Assembly (NCBI GenBank): GCA_026745465.1
Contig: JACYXH010000209.1
Coordinates: 246,501-310,500, forward strand
DNA length: 64,000 bases
Direction: 5' to 3'
From: Lota lota
Taxonomy: Eukaryota; Chordata; Actinopteri; Gadiformes; Lotidae
This document shows positions 37,982-51,530 of the stretch, piece after piece. Made by a program: the position numbers and the translations under genes. How positions within the stretch are numbered: the first letter of the stretch is position 1; each line of letters opens with the position of its first letter. The notes beneath the pieces were generated by a model. It was given only the letters and a program-made list of their open reading frames with translations, ran no database searches and had not been told where the DNA came from.

Positions 37982-38696
37982 AGTAGACTGGAGACAAGGA
38001 CACAAACACAACTCATTGATCAATTAATTTGCCTTTTGAACTTTAGCTGTTTATTGAAAAAGTAGATCATTATAACTACATCAAACTAAAGCATTATAGA
38101 CATCATAGACCTCAATTTGAACCCCACAACATAACCACACTGACCTCACTACAGTACAGATGTGTACAGCATATGAGAAGATGAATCACCTTGGAGACTG
38201 TAACTGTGCTTCAACAAATACTATTTACTTGAAGTAGTACAATTAAAAGTAAAGAATGTTTGAATCATTTTTCCACTGGAACAAAGTCTGAATTCTGTCA
38301 CTTTACTGAACCACAGATTCCATATAAATCAACTGGTGAACCTCAATACATCTATATGGTATCCTCTTATTATCGTGATATAATAGTTTATTTCAGCATT
38401 ATGAGAAGGCGCTGGCCAACGAATCTCTTTCTCTCCCTCTCTGGCTCCAGCTGTGGTTTAAACCATAGGAACAGTCTATACCCGCAGGAACCCCCCTGCG
38501 AAAGTGGTACAGTCCAGCAACACGTTACTAGAATTTATAAAACTAACATTAACTAACGTTGTATTTCTCTTTAGTAAAATGTGTCTGGAAAATATAATTG
38601 ATAAGCGTTACACGGAACCGTTTCCCAAGATTAAAAATAATTTAATATACCAATAACCTAAAGACAATATAAACTGTAGTAAACTGTAGGCTTACC

Positions 38697-39095
38697 TTAT
38701 CTATTCCGTGATTAAAATGTGTTCCCATACAGTATAAAGTTATAAAAGTATAAATGCAAGGGAAGAAAGGGAAGTTAAAGTGTTCCTAAATCAAGTAAAT
38801 TAGGCTAAAGTGATTAAAAGTGGATCTAGAGAAAGATTGAGTTCAGCGCTGCTCGCTGAGAAAGACAGAAGTTCAAATGAGGAAGCAGACTTGAACAATG
38901 AGGAAGTTACAGGACTGGGACAGCCAATCTCCAACTCCAACTCGAGACAGCCAATCACAGCCTCGGATACAGCCCGCTCTCTGTGATAGCCAATTGGGGG
39001 CTGCGCTACGAGGCTGTCATCAATGGTCACAATGTTTTCAGGGAAAGCGAAGCCTTTAGACGTGGCATAGCCTTCAGACACACGCGCACACGCGC

Positions 39096-39170
<75 letters not shown>

Positions 39171-39361
39171 AAACCCGGAGCGCTGCTTCCTCTACTTCCT
39201 ACTCTGACTGAATCCGCTGTCTGCTGCTCTCATAGCTCTGCTGCTCGTGTGTGCACTGTGCGCGTGCACGCCGGGGCGCGTTCCTCCAGCGAGCGTAGTG
39301 GCAATAAACAGATCTGTTCTCTCTTCTTCTTCTTTTGTTGAATGTTGGATCGGGGCTGGAG
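38697..39361 (-). promoter_or_regulatory. NLR 1 promoter and non-coding leader exon
   Basis: On the minus strand, CCAAT-type boxes (GATTGGCTGTCT, GATTGGCTGTCC and CAATTGGCTATCAC, about 38925-39000) precede a leader ending ATAGATAAG|GTAAGCC at 38697. This would splice to the coding start exon, whose acceptor is TCTCCAG at about 37988. No TATA box is evident. The 195-bp leader segment and the (CA)n tract lie further upstream. The transcription start is not fixed by the sequence. Confidence 0.6.
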
Positions 39362-40982
39362 CTTTATTCTTTATTATTCGTTGGTTCCTATAACTTTATA
39401 AGCCTAATTATAAAGGGTAATGAAGGTTTAATAGAAGAGTTCTCAACAGCTTTATTCTTTATTATTCGTTGGTTCCTATAACTATATAAGCCTATAAAGG
39501 GTAATGAAGGTTTAATAGAAGAGTTCTCAACAGCTTTATTCTTTATTATTCGTTGGTCCCTATAACTATATAAGCCTAATTATAAAGGGTAATGAATGTT
39601 TAATAGAAGAGTTCTCAACAGCATTATTCTTTATTATTCGTTGGTTCCTATAACTATATAAGCCTAATTATAAAGGGTAATGAAGGTTTAATAGAAGAGT
39701 TATCAACAGCTTTATTATAACAGTACAGATGCATTTTAAAAACAGACATACTCTATGTATTCTGTATTTTAAAGATAGTATCAGGGGACTTATTTCAAAA
39801 TGCTACATTTATTTATTTAATGCTACCTTTATTTATTTCAGGGGACTTTTATTTCATAATGCTAAAGTTTTTTTATTAAATGCCAAATTTTTGGTGGCAG
39901 TAAATTAATAAATGTGGCATTATGAAATAAAAGTCCCCTGAAATAACTAGATTTCGCTTTATGAAATAAATGTAGCATTAAATAAATAAATGTGGAATTT
40001 AATAAATAAATGTGGAATTTAATAAATAAATGTGGCATTACTTTTATAAATGTGGCATTATGAAATAAAAGTCCCCTGAAATAAATGCATTTGGCACTAT
40101 GAAATACATTTGGCATTGAATAAATAAATCTCGCATTAAATGAATACATGGCATTTAATTTAAAAAGTGACATTAAATAAAAAAAATTGGCATTATGAAA
40201 TAAATGTACCCTGAAATAAATAAACGTGGCATTAAATAAATAAATGTAGCATAATGAAATAAAAGTTCCCTGAACTAAATAAATGTGGCATTAAATAAAT
40301 AAACTGTATAACACTGTATAAAAAATACAGAACATATAGAGTATGTCTGTTTCTAAAATGCAGCTGTTGTGTTGAGAACTCTTCTATTAAACCTTCATTA
40401 GCCTTTATAATTAGGCTTATATAGTTATAGGAACCAACAAATAATAAAGAATAAAGCTGTTGAGAACTCTTCTATTAAACCTTCATTACCCTTTATAATT
40501 AGGCTTATATAGTTATAGGAACCAACGAATAATAAAGAATAAAGCTGTTGAGAACTCTTCTATTAAACCTTCATTAGCCTTTATAATTAGGCTTATATAG
40601 TTATAGGAACCAACAAATAATAAAGAATAAAGCTGTTGAGAACTCTTCTATTAAACCTTCATTACCCTTTATAATTAGGCTTATATAGTGATAGGAACCA
40701 ACGAATAATAAAGAATAAAGCTGTTGAGAACTCTTCTATTAAACCTTCATTACCCTTTATAATTAGGCTTATATAGTTATAGGAACCAATGAATAATAAA
40801 GAATAAAGCTGTTGAGAACTCTTCTATTAAACCTTCATTATTGTTTATAATTAGGCTTATATAGTTATAGAAACCAACGAATAATAAAGAATAAAACTGT
40901 TGAGAACTCTTATATTAAACCTTTATAATTACATTGCCCTTTATAATTAGTTACAGAAACCAACGAATAATAAAGAATAAAG

Positions 40983-41647
<665 letters not shown>

Positions 41648-41944
41648 GTAAGCCTACAGTTTACTACCGTTTATATTGTCTTTAGGTTATTGGTATATTA
41701 AATGATTTAATCTTGGGAAACGGTTCCGTGTAACGCTTATTAATTACATTTTACAGACTTATTTTACTATAGAGAAATACAACGTTAGTTTAATGTTTAA
41801 TATCTTGTTCTTTTCTGAGCCATGTGGTAAATTAAACATTGCGTTCAATATTTAAGTGATTAATTTGTCTTGATGCTACTCAAAATGAAAAGAAGAACGT
41901 GACAGAAGTCCTTTGAATGTCCTTATATTTAAATGTATTCATCC

Positions 41945-42322
<378 letters not shown>

Positions 42323-42449
42323 TGTGTCAGGGTCCATCAACGCCGATGAATCCCAGTTACAGTCTCAAATAACCACTACATCGGCACAATATCTTTCGGT
42401 TTGCACCGGCTCTCTACTGACTCATCAGAGAAGAGAGCACACATTTTAA

Positions 42450-42590
42450 GGAGCCTTCACGGTTGGGGTGGAGCCATTGGTTAGGGGAGGAGCCATGCGT
42501 TAGGGGAGGAGCCAGGCGTTAGGGGTGGAGCCATAGGTTAGGAGAGGAGCCATGCGTTAGGGGAGGAGCCAGGCGTTAGGGGCGGAGAGT
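42450..42590. repeat. 19-bp minisatellite
   Basis: About seven units of GGAGCCATGCGTTAGGGGA with small variants. Confidence 0.85.
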
Positions 42591-42599
42591 AGAGGGCGT

Positions 42600-42912
42600 G
42601 TTGTTCAGGAAACGTAACTTAACGTTAATAGAATCCAAAGCCACCCTACGTGGAAGCAGTTCTCTCTTTCAGGAGAATGATAAAACACATTTTGGCATAA
42701 ATAGTCTGACAGACAGCAACCACAACAAGGTGAGTAAAACAACACAACTTTAGAACCTCTCTTCCCGTTTTGGAATTAGAAAAATAATGGAACACCTCAA
42801 TACATAAACCTTGTTGTCTGAGTCTATGGCCTCTGCTACTTTCTGGTCTGAAGAGAACTTTTCATGTCCCATCTGTCTGGATGTGGTCAACAGTCCAGTT
42901 ACCACACTTTAA
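42600..42912 (+). pseudogene. Truncated TRIM gene start (leader-like exon and RING fragment)
   Basis: 42609-42740 resembles the TRIM first exon, ending ACAAG|GTGAGT but without an open frame. 42826-42912 encodes MASATFWSEENFSCPICLDV and a few more residues, then loses homology within the RING (before the third zinc ligand pair) and stops. It is a broken duplicate of the copy 2 start. Confidence 0.75.
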
Positions 42913-43010
42913 AAACGTTATTACAGATATGGTTGTATTGCTATTTGTCAAAATGACTATTTAATAATTTAGCAGATTCTTAATCCAAAGTGACTGACAG
43001 TGAATTTAGA

Positions 43011-43125
43011 TACAGGTCATTAAGGAGCAGGTAGGGTTAGACAGTACAGAGACAGGTCATTAAGGAACAGATAGGGGTTAGACAGTACAGAGACAGGTCA
43101 TTAAGGAGCAGGTAGGGTTAGGGGG
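43011..43125. repeat. Short tandem repeat, ~48 bp unit
   Basis: Three units of GACAGGTCATTAAGGAGCAG plus GTAGGGTTAGACAGTACAGA. Nothing else is seen between 42913 and 43690. Confidence 0.75.
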
Positions 43126-43697
43126 CTTACAGCTTGGACTGCGGACATTGGGGATCAAACCAAGAATCTTTCAGCTGGGAGTCAAGCACCCGGTTATTGT
43201 TGAAATAATAGTTTTTCATTCTTCTGTTTTAGGATTGGTCCTTAATCTGAAGTGTCCCTGGGTGACTTTAACAGTAAGCATCTTATTATTATTACTATAC
43301 CATAGGCTACTTTATTTATATTATAATGATTAAAGAATTCACTCTGTCATGACTATTTAAATCACTTAAAATAATTACATTAAATTACATTAAATAATAA
43401 CCATGTTGTAGACAGTGTGGTTTTGTTTCATTTGGATAACGTATTTAGAAAGTGTTCTAGATAATTTTCAGGGACTTACAGAATAAGTGCTTCCATGTTA
43501 ACTCCTATCTCAGACCTCTGAAAGCGTAGCGTTGTGACACTCGGCTGTTTCAGCTGGGCAGGAGTCAGAGACTGATCACCCTATGCTAACGTGGTTTTTG
43601 ACAAATAGTTACCTTAATTTAGACAACAATTGATAGACATTGACTTTGAGAATTAATTATTACTTTAATTTAAATGCAAAGTGATCGGAGTAACACA

Positions 43698-45622
43698 ACG
43701 TGGAGGCACTTCTCTCTTTCTGGAGACAAAGAACAACACTTTATAAACTAAATAGTCTGACAGAAACATTATCAGGTGAGTCCAACATGTTGACTATAAT
43801 CCTCATGAAGCTGTCCTGTCTGCAGGGCTTCATGTTGTACCTCCTGTTGGATGAAGATTTCTGATTGAAACAACACGAAAATATTATATATAAAACACTT
43901 ACATTAGAATGAGTTAAAACTTTTATTTTACCATTGTTATACATTATGAAAACCAATATAATGGTGACTTGATTTACTTTATTACATTGTTTTCTAGGAA
44001 TGGCCTCTGCTACTTCCTGTTATGAAGAAGACTTTTCATGTTCCATCTGTCTGGATGTGTTCAACAGCCCAGTTACCACACCATGTGGACACAACTTCTG
44101 TAGAACCTGTATTACAACGTTCTGGGATGACCAAGTCCAGTACAAATGTCCTGTTTGCAACAAGCTTTACCTCACAAGACCTGATGTACAGGTCAATACC
44201 TTCATATCAGGGATTGTTGATCGGTTTAGAAGTTCTGTACGTGTCAGAGAGCAGCCTTGTGTTAAACCAGGAGAAGTTCCCTGTGATGTCTGTACTGGGA
44301 CCCAGCTGAAGGCTGTGAAGTCCTGCCTAGTGTGTTTTACCTCTTACTGCCCCACCCACCTGGAGCCACATCAGAGAGTCGCAGTCCTGAAGAGACATCG
44401 GCTGGTCGAGCCTATGGACCGTCTGGAAGACAGGATGTGTAAGAAACACGACCGACTTCTGGAGCTCTTCTGCCAGACTGAGCAGGTGTGTGTGTGTCAG
44501 TTCTGCACAGAGACGGACCACCAGTCCCATCCTGTTGTACCTCTAAAGGAGGAATATGAAGTGAAGACAGCCCAGCTGGGGAAGATAGAGTCTGAAGTTA
44601 AGCAGTTGATCCAGGAGAGACAACAAAAGATTCAGGAGATCAAAGACACAGTAGATCGCAGCAAAGCAGACGCAGACAGAGAGATAGCTGATGGTGTGCA
44701 GGTCCTCACTGCTCTGAAGCGCTTGATTGAAAAGTGGCAGGATGATCTCAACCAAACGGTTAAAGAGAAACTGAAATCCACAGAGAAACAAGCTGAAGGC
44801 CACATCAAAGTGTTGGAGCAGGAAATAAAAGATCTGACCAATAGAAGCTCAGAGGTGAAGCAGCTCTCACACACTGAAGACCACCTCCACTTCCTCCAGA
44901 CCTTCAGATCCCTGAAGAATCCTCCACCCACCAGGGACTGGACAACGGTGGAGGTCTGTCCTCCGTCAGACGTAGGGACCTTGAGGAGATCTCTGGATCA
45001 GCTGGAGGAGAAACTGAACATGGAGATGAAGAAGCTGTGTGATGATGCTGAACTGAAGAGGATCCAGCAGTATGAAGTAGATGTGACTCTGGATCCTGAT
45101 ACAGCTCCACCCCAGCTCATCCTGTCTGAGGATGGGAAACAAGTACATCATGGAGGTGTAGGGAAGGAACTCCCAGACAACCCTAAGAAATTTACAGAGA
45201 AATTTGTGCTCGCGAGGTAGAGCTTCTCCTCAGGAAGACTTTACTTTGAGGTCCAGGTTAAAGACAAGACTGCATGGCATTTAGGAGTGGCCAAAGAGTC
45301 CATCAAGAGAAAAGGTCAGATCATATTGACCCCTGAGAATGGTTACTGGACTCTTTACTTCAGAAAGGATACGTTTATATTTAATGATAACCCTGCTGTC
45401 CGTCTCCCTCTGAGAGCTAAGCTCCAGAAGGTGGGGGTGTTTGTTGATTATGATGAGGGTCTGGTCTCCTTCTATGATATGGAAGCCAGGGCTCATATCT
45501 ATTCTGCTACTGGCTGCACCTTTAGTGAGCCTCTCTATCCATTCCTCTGCCCAGGTCTCTGTAATTATGCAGGTAAAAACTCTGCCCCTCTGATCATCTC
45601 ACCTGTCAATCAAACACAATAG
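43698..45622 (+). pseudogene. TRIM E3 ligase copy 2, one nonsense codon in B30.2
   Basis: The first-exon homologue (about 43698-43773, donor ATCAG|GTGAGT) has lost its ATG and has an in-frame TAA, so translation would begin at 44000. Exon 2 reads RING (C14, C17, C29, H31, C34, C37, C50, C53), B-boxes, coiled coil and PRY for 406 residues, then meets TAG at 45218-45220. Copy 1 has CAG (Gln) at this place. The frame continues unbroken from there to TAG at 45622 through GYWTLYF, KVGVFVDYDEGLVSFYD and PLIISPVNQT, 540 codons in all. Product choices are a truncated RING/B-box/coiled-coil protein lacking most of B30.2, rare readthrough, or a pseudogene. A segregating nonsense allele or a base error is possible. 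The 3' flank resembles copy 1 (AATAAA-like at about 45640). Confidence 0.82.
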
Positions 45623-46019
45623 GACCTTTTGTTTGATAATTAAATAATCAAACGACAAAAACCACTAATGTTGTTTCAAGAATTATAATATCTACTATGT
45701 TGATCTGAGAGAACTGCATTCATGTGTTACTGTTGTAAATTAACAATTAATTTGGAAAATAACCCTGACTTGTAAAATATAACCCATGATACAAGATTAG
45801 ATTACATATTCTATATTGATCAATGTCTGATTTCTGCTGAATGTTTTGTATACATTTAACAATATAAATTGTAAACATTTGCAGCAAGTAGAAAATGTAA
45901 AAAATATATTAGTTTATATTTCTGAATTATGAATGACAACAAAATCAAATGTTTGTACACTTTCTATTTCAATAATAATTTACAAAAAGTAAAATGGGGT
46001 CATTTTCTGTGAAATAGCT

Positions 46020-46275
46020 ACAGACTCTACAATATTTAATCAGTAGAATAGGTACATTCTCTACAATATGTCTTCAGTAGAATAGGTACATTCTCAGTAC
46101 AATATGTATTCAGTAGAATAGGTACATTCTCAGTACAATATGTGTTCAGTAGTATAGGTACATTCTCCACAATATGTATTCAGTAGAATAGGTACATTCT
46201 AAGTACAATATTTATTTACTAGACTAGGTACATTATCTGAACAATATGTATTCAGTAGAATAGTTACACTCTCCT
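46020..46275. repeat. 36-bp-class minisatellite downstream of TRIM copy 2
   Basis: Seven or so units with AGTAGAATAGGTACATTCTC and CAATATGTATTC; same family and relative position as after copy 1. Confidence 0.8.
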
Positions 46276-46590
46276 TCATTCTCTTTCCCTCCTCTCCCTC
46301 TTTCTCCCTGTCGCTCTCTCCCACCTTCGCTCTCTCCCTTTCTCTCTCGCTCTATCCTCCCTTCTGTCTCCCCCTCTCTCCCCCTCTCTCTCTCCCCTCC
46401 CTTTCTCCTTCCCTCTCAGTCTCTCTCCTCTCTCTTCACCTCTCTTCCCCTCCCTTCCTGTCTCTCTCCCCACTCTCTCTTCCACCTTCCCTCTCTCTCC
46501 CTTTATCTCTCGCTCTATGCTCCCCTCTCTCTCCCTCTCTCTCTTTCTCTCTCCCTCCCTCTCTCCTACAGTGAAGCTGACTGTCATCGA
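46276..46590. repeat. CT-rich low-complexity tract
   Basis: About 310 bp of CTCTCCCTC-type sequence. A similar GA/CT tract starts the window at 1-100 beyond the inverted TRIM flank. From 46591 to 47740 no gene is seen. 47060-47250 is a diverged copy of NLR 1 intron sequence (35960-36170). Confidence 0.8.
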
Positions 46591-47824
46591 TGTCTCTGTA
46601 TCAACAGCATTAGGCCTGTGTCTTCCAATCTAAATGTTCAGTTAAAGTTCTTATCTCTCTCCATCTCTCTGTCCCCTCTCATCTTGTTCCGGTTTTTTAT
46701 ACATTTAATGATATCAAATTGCAAACGACTACAGGAAGTAGTCGTTTGTGTTCATTTTGATAACAATCAAAATCAGGCAGTGTGGCCCTAGCTTTAGATG
46801 GGGCCCCACACTGAGGTAACTTGACAGAAAGAGACACATTTGAACTCTAAACCCTGTTTCATTCTGTGTTGTTGTTTTTCATTTGTTTCTTTGGGCAGGC
46901 GTCCCCATCTGTCGTCCGAACAATTTACTACTCCCTCCCTCACCACCTCCTTCTACTTCCTCCTCCTCCACACCTTTTGGTCTTTTATTAAAATCAGTCA
47001 AGTGTACAAACATTGTAGTGTGATGTCATTCAGTATTCAGAGGGTTTAGGGATTCAGAATCTGAAGGGTTTCTTTTCTTTACCAAGAATCCATGCTACAG
47101 CGTATGGTACTCCTCTTGTTCCTAACAGGACCGGTCCAACAGAACCATTATAGCTCCCCTCTTAGTCATTCAGACGCCCTGCACTTTGATTTGACCTCTG
47201 AACCCACTGGATATGTTCCATACAGTGATGCAGTGCTGTCTCAGATTGTGATTCAAGATTCTTTATTGTCACATGTCATATACAAGTATTCGGCTGTTCA
47301 ATTATTTTGTTCTGGCTCATCGGCCTATCAGCAGAAATAAGTTATAATATCTATAAAACACAACATCATTTAAACAAATAGAAAAAAATAGAACAGCAGC
47401 AGTAATAATTATAAGAAGAAGAACAAGAGCAATAGTGCTATGAATTAGAAACAGAAATTAGAAATTAGAAAAGTCTTCAAAACGTGGCTGTATTAAATAA
47501 CGCAAAGCCATTTCTCATAAAGGCCCTCCACCGCGACCTGCCATTCGCTCCACTATTTTACACTTGGACTGTGTTGTAGCAAATTAAATGACTGGTGGCT
47601 GGCTCGAATAAAAGGCTAAGACTAATGGATATCCGTAGTTGATTTATTTCATATGCTGGTTAATTAGAATTAGTTCTCCGGTTTTTTTCGCGAGGTTTAT
47701 TCTTTTAGTTTCTGGTGTTAAAAGGACCTGGTTCAACCTATCGTTGTTGGATGTGTGTGGGACGATCGTTTCGTCTCTTCCGGAGGACACCGTTTCTGAC
47801 GTCACTTCATACTCTACACTCGAA

Positions 47825-47871
47825 CCGGAAGTACCGAGGGGGCGGGCCCTAGCCTGGAGCACTGTATAAAG
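47825..47871 (+). promoter_or_regulatory. Core promoter of TRIM copy 3
   Basis: CCGGAAGT (47825-47832), a GGGGGCGGGCC box and TATAAAG (47865-47871) are arranged as in copy 1. Upstream of about 47740 the two loci diverge. Confidence 0.62.
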
Positions 47872-47931
47872 ACCCCTCTCGCTTGTTCAGTAAACGGAAG
47901 TTTACGGAAATCCAACCAACGAAGGGACGAC

Positions 47932-50520
47932 ATGACGAAGAGACGACGTGAACGCGTTAGCCTCTCCGGAGACGAAGAACAAGACGTTTTAAAGCGGAGA
48001 GCCGGGACAGAAACATTCCAAGGTGGGTCCAACACATTGAACCTCTAATCCTCATTATTGCCGTCCTGTCTGCAGTGCGCCATGTTGTACTGTAGCGTTA
48101 GCCCCACACGGGTCTCCTGCGCTCCGTGTGAACACGTGATGTTGATGCTTAGCGAAACCAACCTTCACGTGCTCTATTGTGTCGCCTCGTCGGGTTCCAC
48201 CAGCGCGTGCTCGGTGCTCGGCGTCCTGTTTGGAGCGTGGCGCCACACGCGGGCACGCGTTCTGTGCGCTTTGGTTGAACCCGACCAGGCGAGGCCAACA
48301 CGGGACTTTAACAAAGTTAGTTTGGTGCTAAAGCATTAGTGCGTTCTTCACGAGGAGGACGCATGCGTGAGTAGGGATGGGTCCCGAAACCGGGTATTAA
48401 CCGAGGCCCCTGGGGGTGGTCCCATGATACTATTACACACCGTGGTATATAAAGTGTAATCTATTCTAAGTATCGATGAGCTCCGACGTACCCGGCGCTG
48501 CAAGCGGTATTTGAGGAACAAAGGGAATAGATTTACTTCCTGGTGATCGTTCATCCAGAATGATTACCAGGAAAGGAAAAAAAGCAGATCTTCCTCCAGA
48601 AGAACTGTTCAGATAAGGCTTCAGGCCTTTTTGAGGCCCAGCTGCATGCAGACCCCATCCCTGTTGCTCTATGCCACTGTCTTTTCTTTTCTCTTGTTTG
48701 TTGATTTATTTTTGTTTGTATCACATTTCAATTCTCTCAATAGTATAGAGTCTATAATAGTTATATATTCAAAACCTGTGTACGGTGTTGCTGTTGAAGA
48801 AAGATGTCTTGTTCTTAACTTGTCTTCTTCTAAAAGAAGCGATAAGAGTAGCGTTAAAGTAGCGGCTGGATAAGCAGTATGGATCAGAGTAGTAGTGGCG
48901 TTAGAATCTTCCGTGTGTGAGTGCAGTTGGCTCCTTCATTCGCGGTGGTAGCGGTGTGAGAGTCGATAGTGACCAGTGTGTTTATGTTCAGTGCTGTTGT
49001 ACCGACCTGTTGGCTCAAGAGCTTTGCTTGAAATAACAACACATTTATGAATATTAACACATTATTACATGTATACAACATATAACGTATAGTTAAAATG
49101 GTAATTTAATTTTCATATATTTTTTTTTTTAGGAATGTCGTCCGAATCTTCCGGGTCTGAGGATATCTTTTCATGTTCCATCTGTCTGGATGTGCTCAAC
49201 AGCCCAGTCACCACACCATGTGGACACAACTTCTGCAGAACCTGTATTACAAGGTTCTGGGATGACCATGTCCTGTTGAAATGTCCTCTTTGCAAGAAGA
49301 TTTTCCACACAAGACCTGATTTACAGGTCAATACCCTTTTATCAAAGATGGTTTGTCAGTTTAGAAGTTCTGTACAAGTCAAAGAGCAGCCTTGTGTTGA
49401 ACCAGGAGAAGTTCCATGTGACGTCTGTACTGGGACCCAGCTGAAGGCTGTGAAATCCTGCCTAGTGTGTTTTACCTCTTACTGCCAAACCCACCTGGAG
49501 CCACATCAGAGAGTCGCAGGCCTGAAGAGACATCGGCTGGTCGAGCCTATGGACCGTCTGGAAGACAGGATGTGTAAGAAACACGACCGACTTCTGGAGC
49601 TCTTCTGCCAGACTGAACAGGTGTGTGTGTGTCTGTGCTGCACAGTGCCGGACCACAAGTCCCATCCTGTTGTACCTCTAAAAGAGGAATATGAGGTGAA
49701 GACGACCCAGCTGGGGAAGAAAGTTCATCAGATGATCCAAGAGAGACAACGAAAGATACAGGAGATTAAAGATCTGATCTGATCTGATCTGAAGCGCTCT
49801 ATTGAAAAGTGCCAGGATGATCTCAACAAAACGATTAAAGAGAAACTGAAATCCACAGAGAAAGAAGCTGAAGGCCTCATCAAAGAGCTGGAACAGGAAA
49901 TAAAAGATCTGACCAATAGAAGCTCAGAGGTGAAGCAGGTCTTACACACTGAAGACTTCCTCCAGACCTTCAGATCCCTGAGGGATCCTCCACCCACCAG
50001 GGACTGGACAACGGTGGAGGTCCGTCATACGTAGGGACCTTGAGGAGATCCCTGGATCAGCTGGAGGAGACACTGAACATGGAGATGAAGAAGGTGCCTG
50101 ACCTGAGATCAGCTCTAAAGAAGTGTAAGTGTCTGTTTAGTTTGATTTAGGGCTGTCAAATATGCATTTAATATTACAATATTAACAAACACAAAATATT
50201 ATATTAAATATAAAAGTTAAAAAGCTGAACTGTACTAGTGGTGATGATGAAGAAGAATGGTTCAGCAGCTAATCATGTCTTGTTCTCCCGTCAGATGCCT
50301 GTGAACTCACACTGGACCCAAACACAGCCCACAGACGACTCTCTCTGTCTGAGGACAACAGAAAGGTGACGCGGGTTAGAGAGGAGCAGTCATATCCTGA
50401 TCACCCAGAGAGATTTGACTCCTGGTACCAGGTGTTTTTTATTGTTTTTTATTTTATTGTGATGATGGTGGTTACTCTGCCCGGTACAACGGTACAACCA
50501 ATAGCATTACACTTTGAAAG
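47932..50520 (+). pseudogene. TRIM E3 ligase copy 3, degenerate, with NLR-type B30.2 exon
   Basis: Exon 1 (47932-48022) is open and joins exon 2 (49133 on, ATG 49135) in frame as in copy 1. RING and B-box are intact (SCSICLDVLNSPVTTPCGHN). The coiled coil has small deletions, a GATCT array (about 49768-49789) and a TGA at 49780-49782, so the product would be about 246 aa. Homologous sequence continues, with a 7-bp deletion near 50027. Unlike copies 1 and 2 it then has an exon end AAGAAGT|GTAAGTG (50124), an intron, and a separate B30.2 exon from 50296 (CCCGTCAG|ATGCCTGTGAACTC). That exon breaks at about 50430, with an internal deletion and a satellite insertion. A truncated RING/B-box protein is possible. 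Confidence 0.78.
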
Positions 50521-50539
50521 AATTCTAATTATAAAATTA

Positions 50540-51530
50540 AAGCTGCAAGCAGCGTTTAACGGGGGCCAAGGCTAACGCAGACCATTAAGACCTTTTTTAG
50601 ACAAGGACATCTTGTTCAGAATTTCATGCCCAACAACTTTTGTATTGGACTCAAGATCATAGGCGTCCATGTTGATGTCGAAAAACGCATTTACGTCCAA
50701 TTCTGACAGTTTATAGCCTATGGCGGCCATTAACGCAGACCATTAAGACCTTTTTTAGACAAGGACATCTTGTTCAGAATTTCATGCCCAACAACTTTTG
50801 TATTAGACTCAAGATCATAGGCGTCCATGTTGATGTTGAAAAACGCATTTACGTCCATTCGGACAGTTTTTATCCTATGGCGGCCATTCTGTTTCACCCA
50901 AATCGAAAGTTTGAAAATGTCATCTTGTTCAGAATTTCATGCCCAACAACTTTTGTATTGGACTCAAGATCATAGGCGTCCATGTTGATGTCGAAAAACG
51001 CATTTACGTCCATTCGGACAGTTTTTAGCCTATGGCGGCCATTTTGTTTCACCCAAATCGAAAGTTTGAAACCGTCATCTTGTTCAGAATTTCATGCCCA
51101 ACAACGTTTGTATTGGACTCAAGATCATAGGAGTCCATGTTGATGTCGAAAAACGCATTTATGTCCATTCGGAGCGTTTTTAGCCTCTGCCGGCGATTTT
51201 GTTTCGCAGAAATTGAAGGAGTGAAAACGTCATCTTGTTCAGAATTTCATGCCCAACAACTTTTATATTGGACTCAAGATCATAGGAGTCCATCTTGATG
51301 TCGAAAAACACATTTATGTCAATACGACCGTTTTTAGCCTCTGGTGGCCATGTTGTTTCACCAAATTGAAAAGGTGAAATTGTCATCTTGTTCAGAATTT
51401 CATTCCCAACAACTTTTCAATTTTATGCAAGATGATAGGAGTCCATCTTGATGTCGAAAAATGCATTTAAAGACATTCGGACAGTTTTATGCGTCTGGCG
51501 GCCATTTTGTTTTTTTCAATCAACATTATT
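50540..51530. repeat. 155-161-bp satellite-like array
   Basis: Six units recognisable by CATCTTGTTCAGAATTTCAT at 50608, 50766, 50921, 51076, 51231 and 51384, decaying rightward. The array begins with AAAGCTGCAAGCAGCG, a motif of a widespread fish repeat, and interrupts the copy 3 B30.2 exon. No gene is seen from 51531 to 52050. Confidence 0.88.

Noticed and set aside
46276..46587. Arg/Glu-rich 103-aa frame
   Set aside because: Low-complexity CT tract read backwards.
47639..47869. 76-aa frame ending at the TRIM copy 3 TATA box
   Set aside because: Promoter sequence; not conserved as coding in copy 1.
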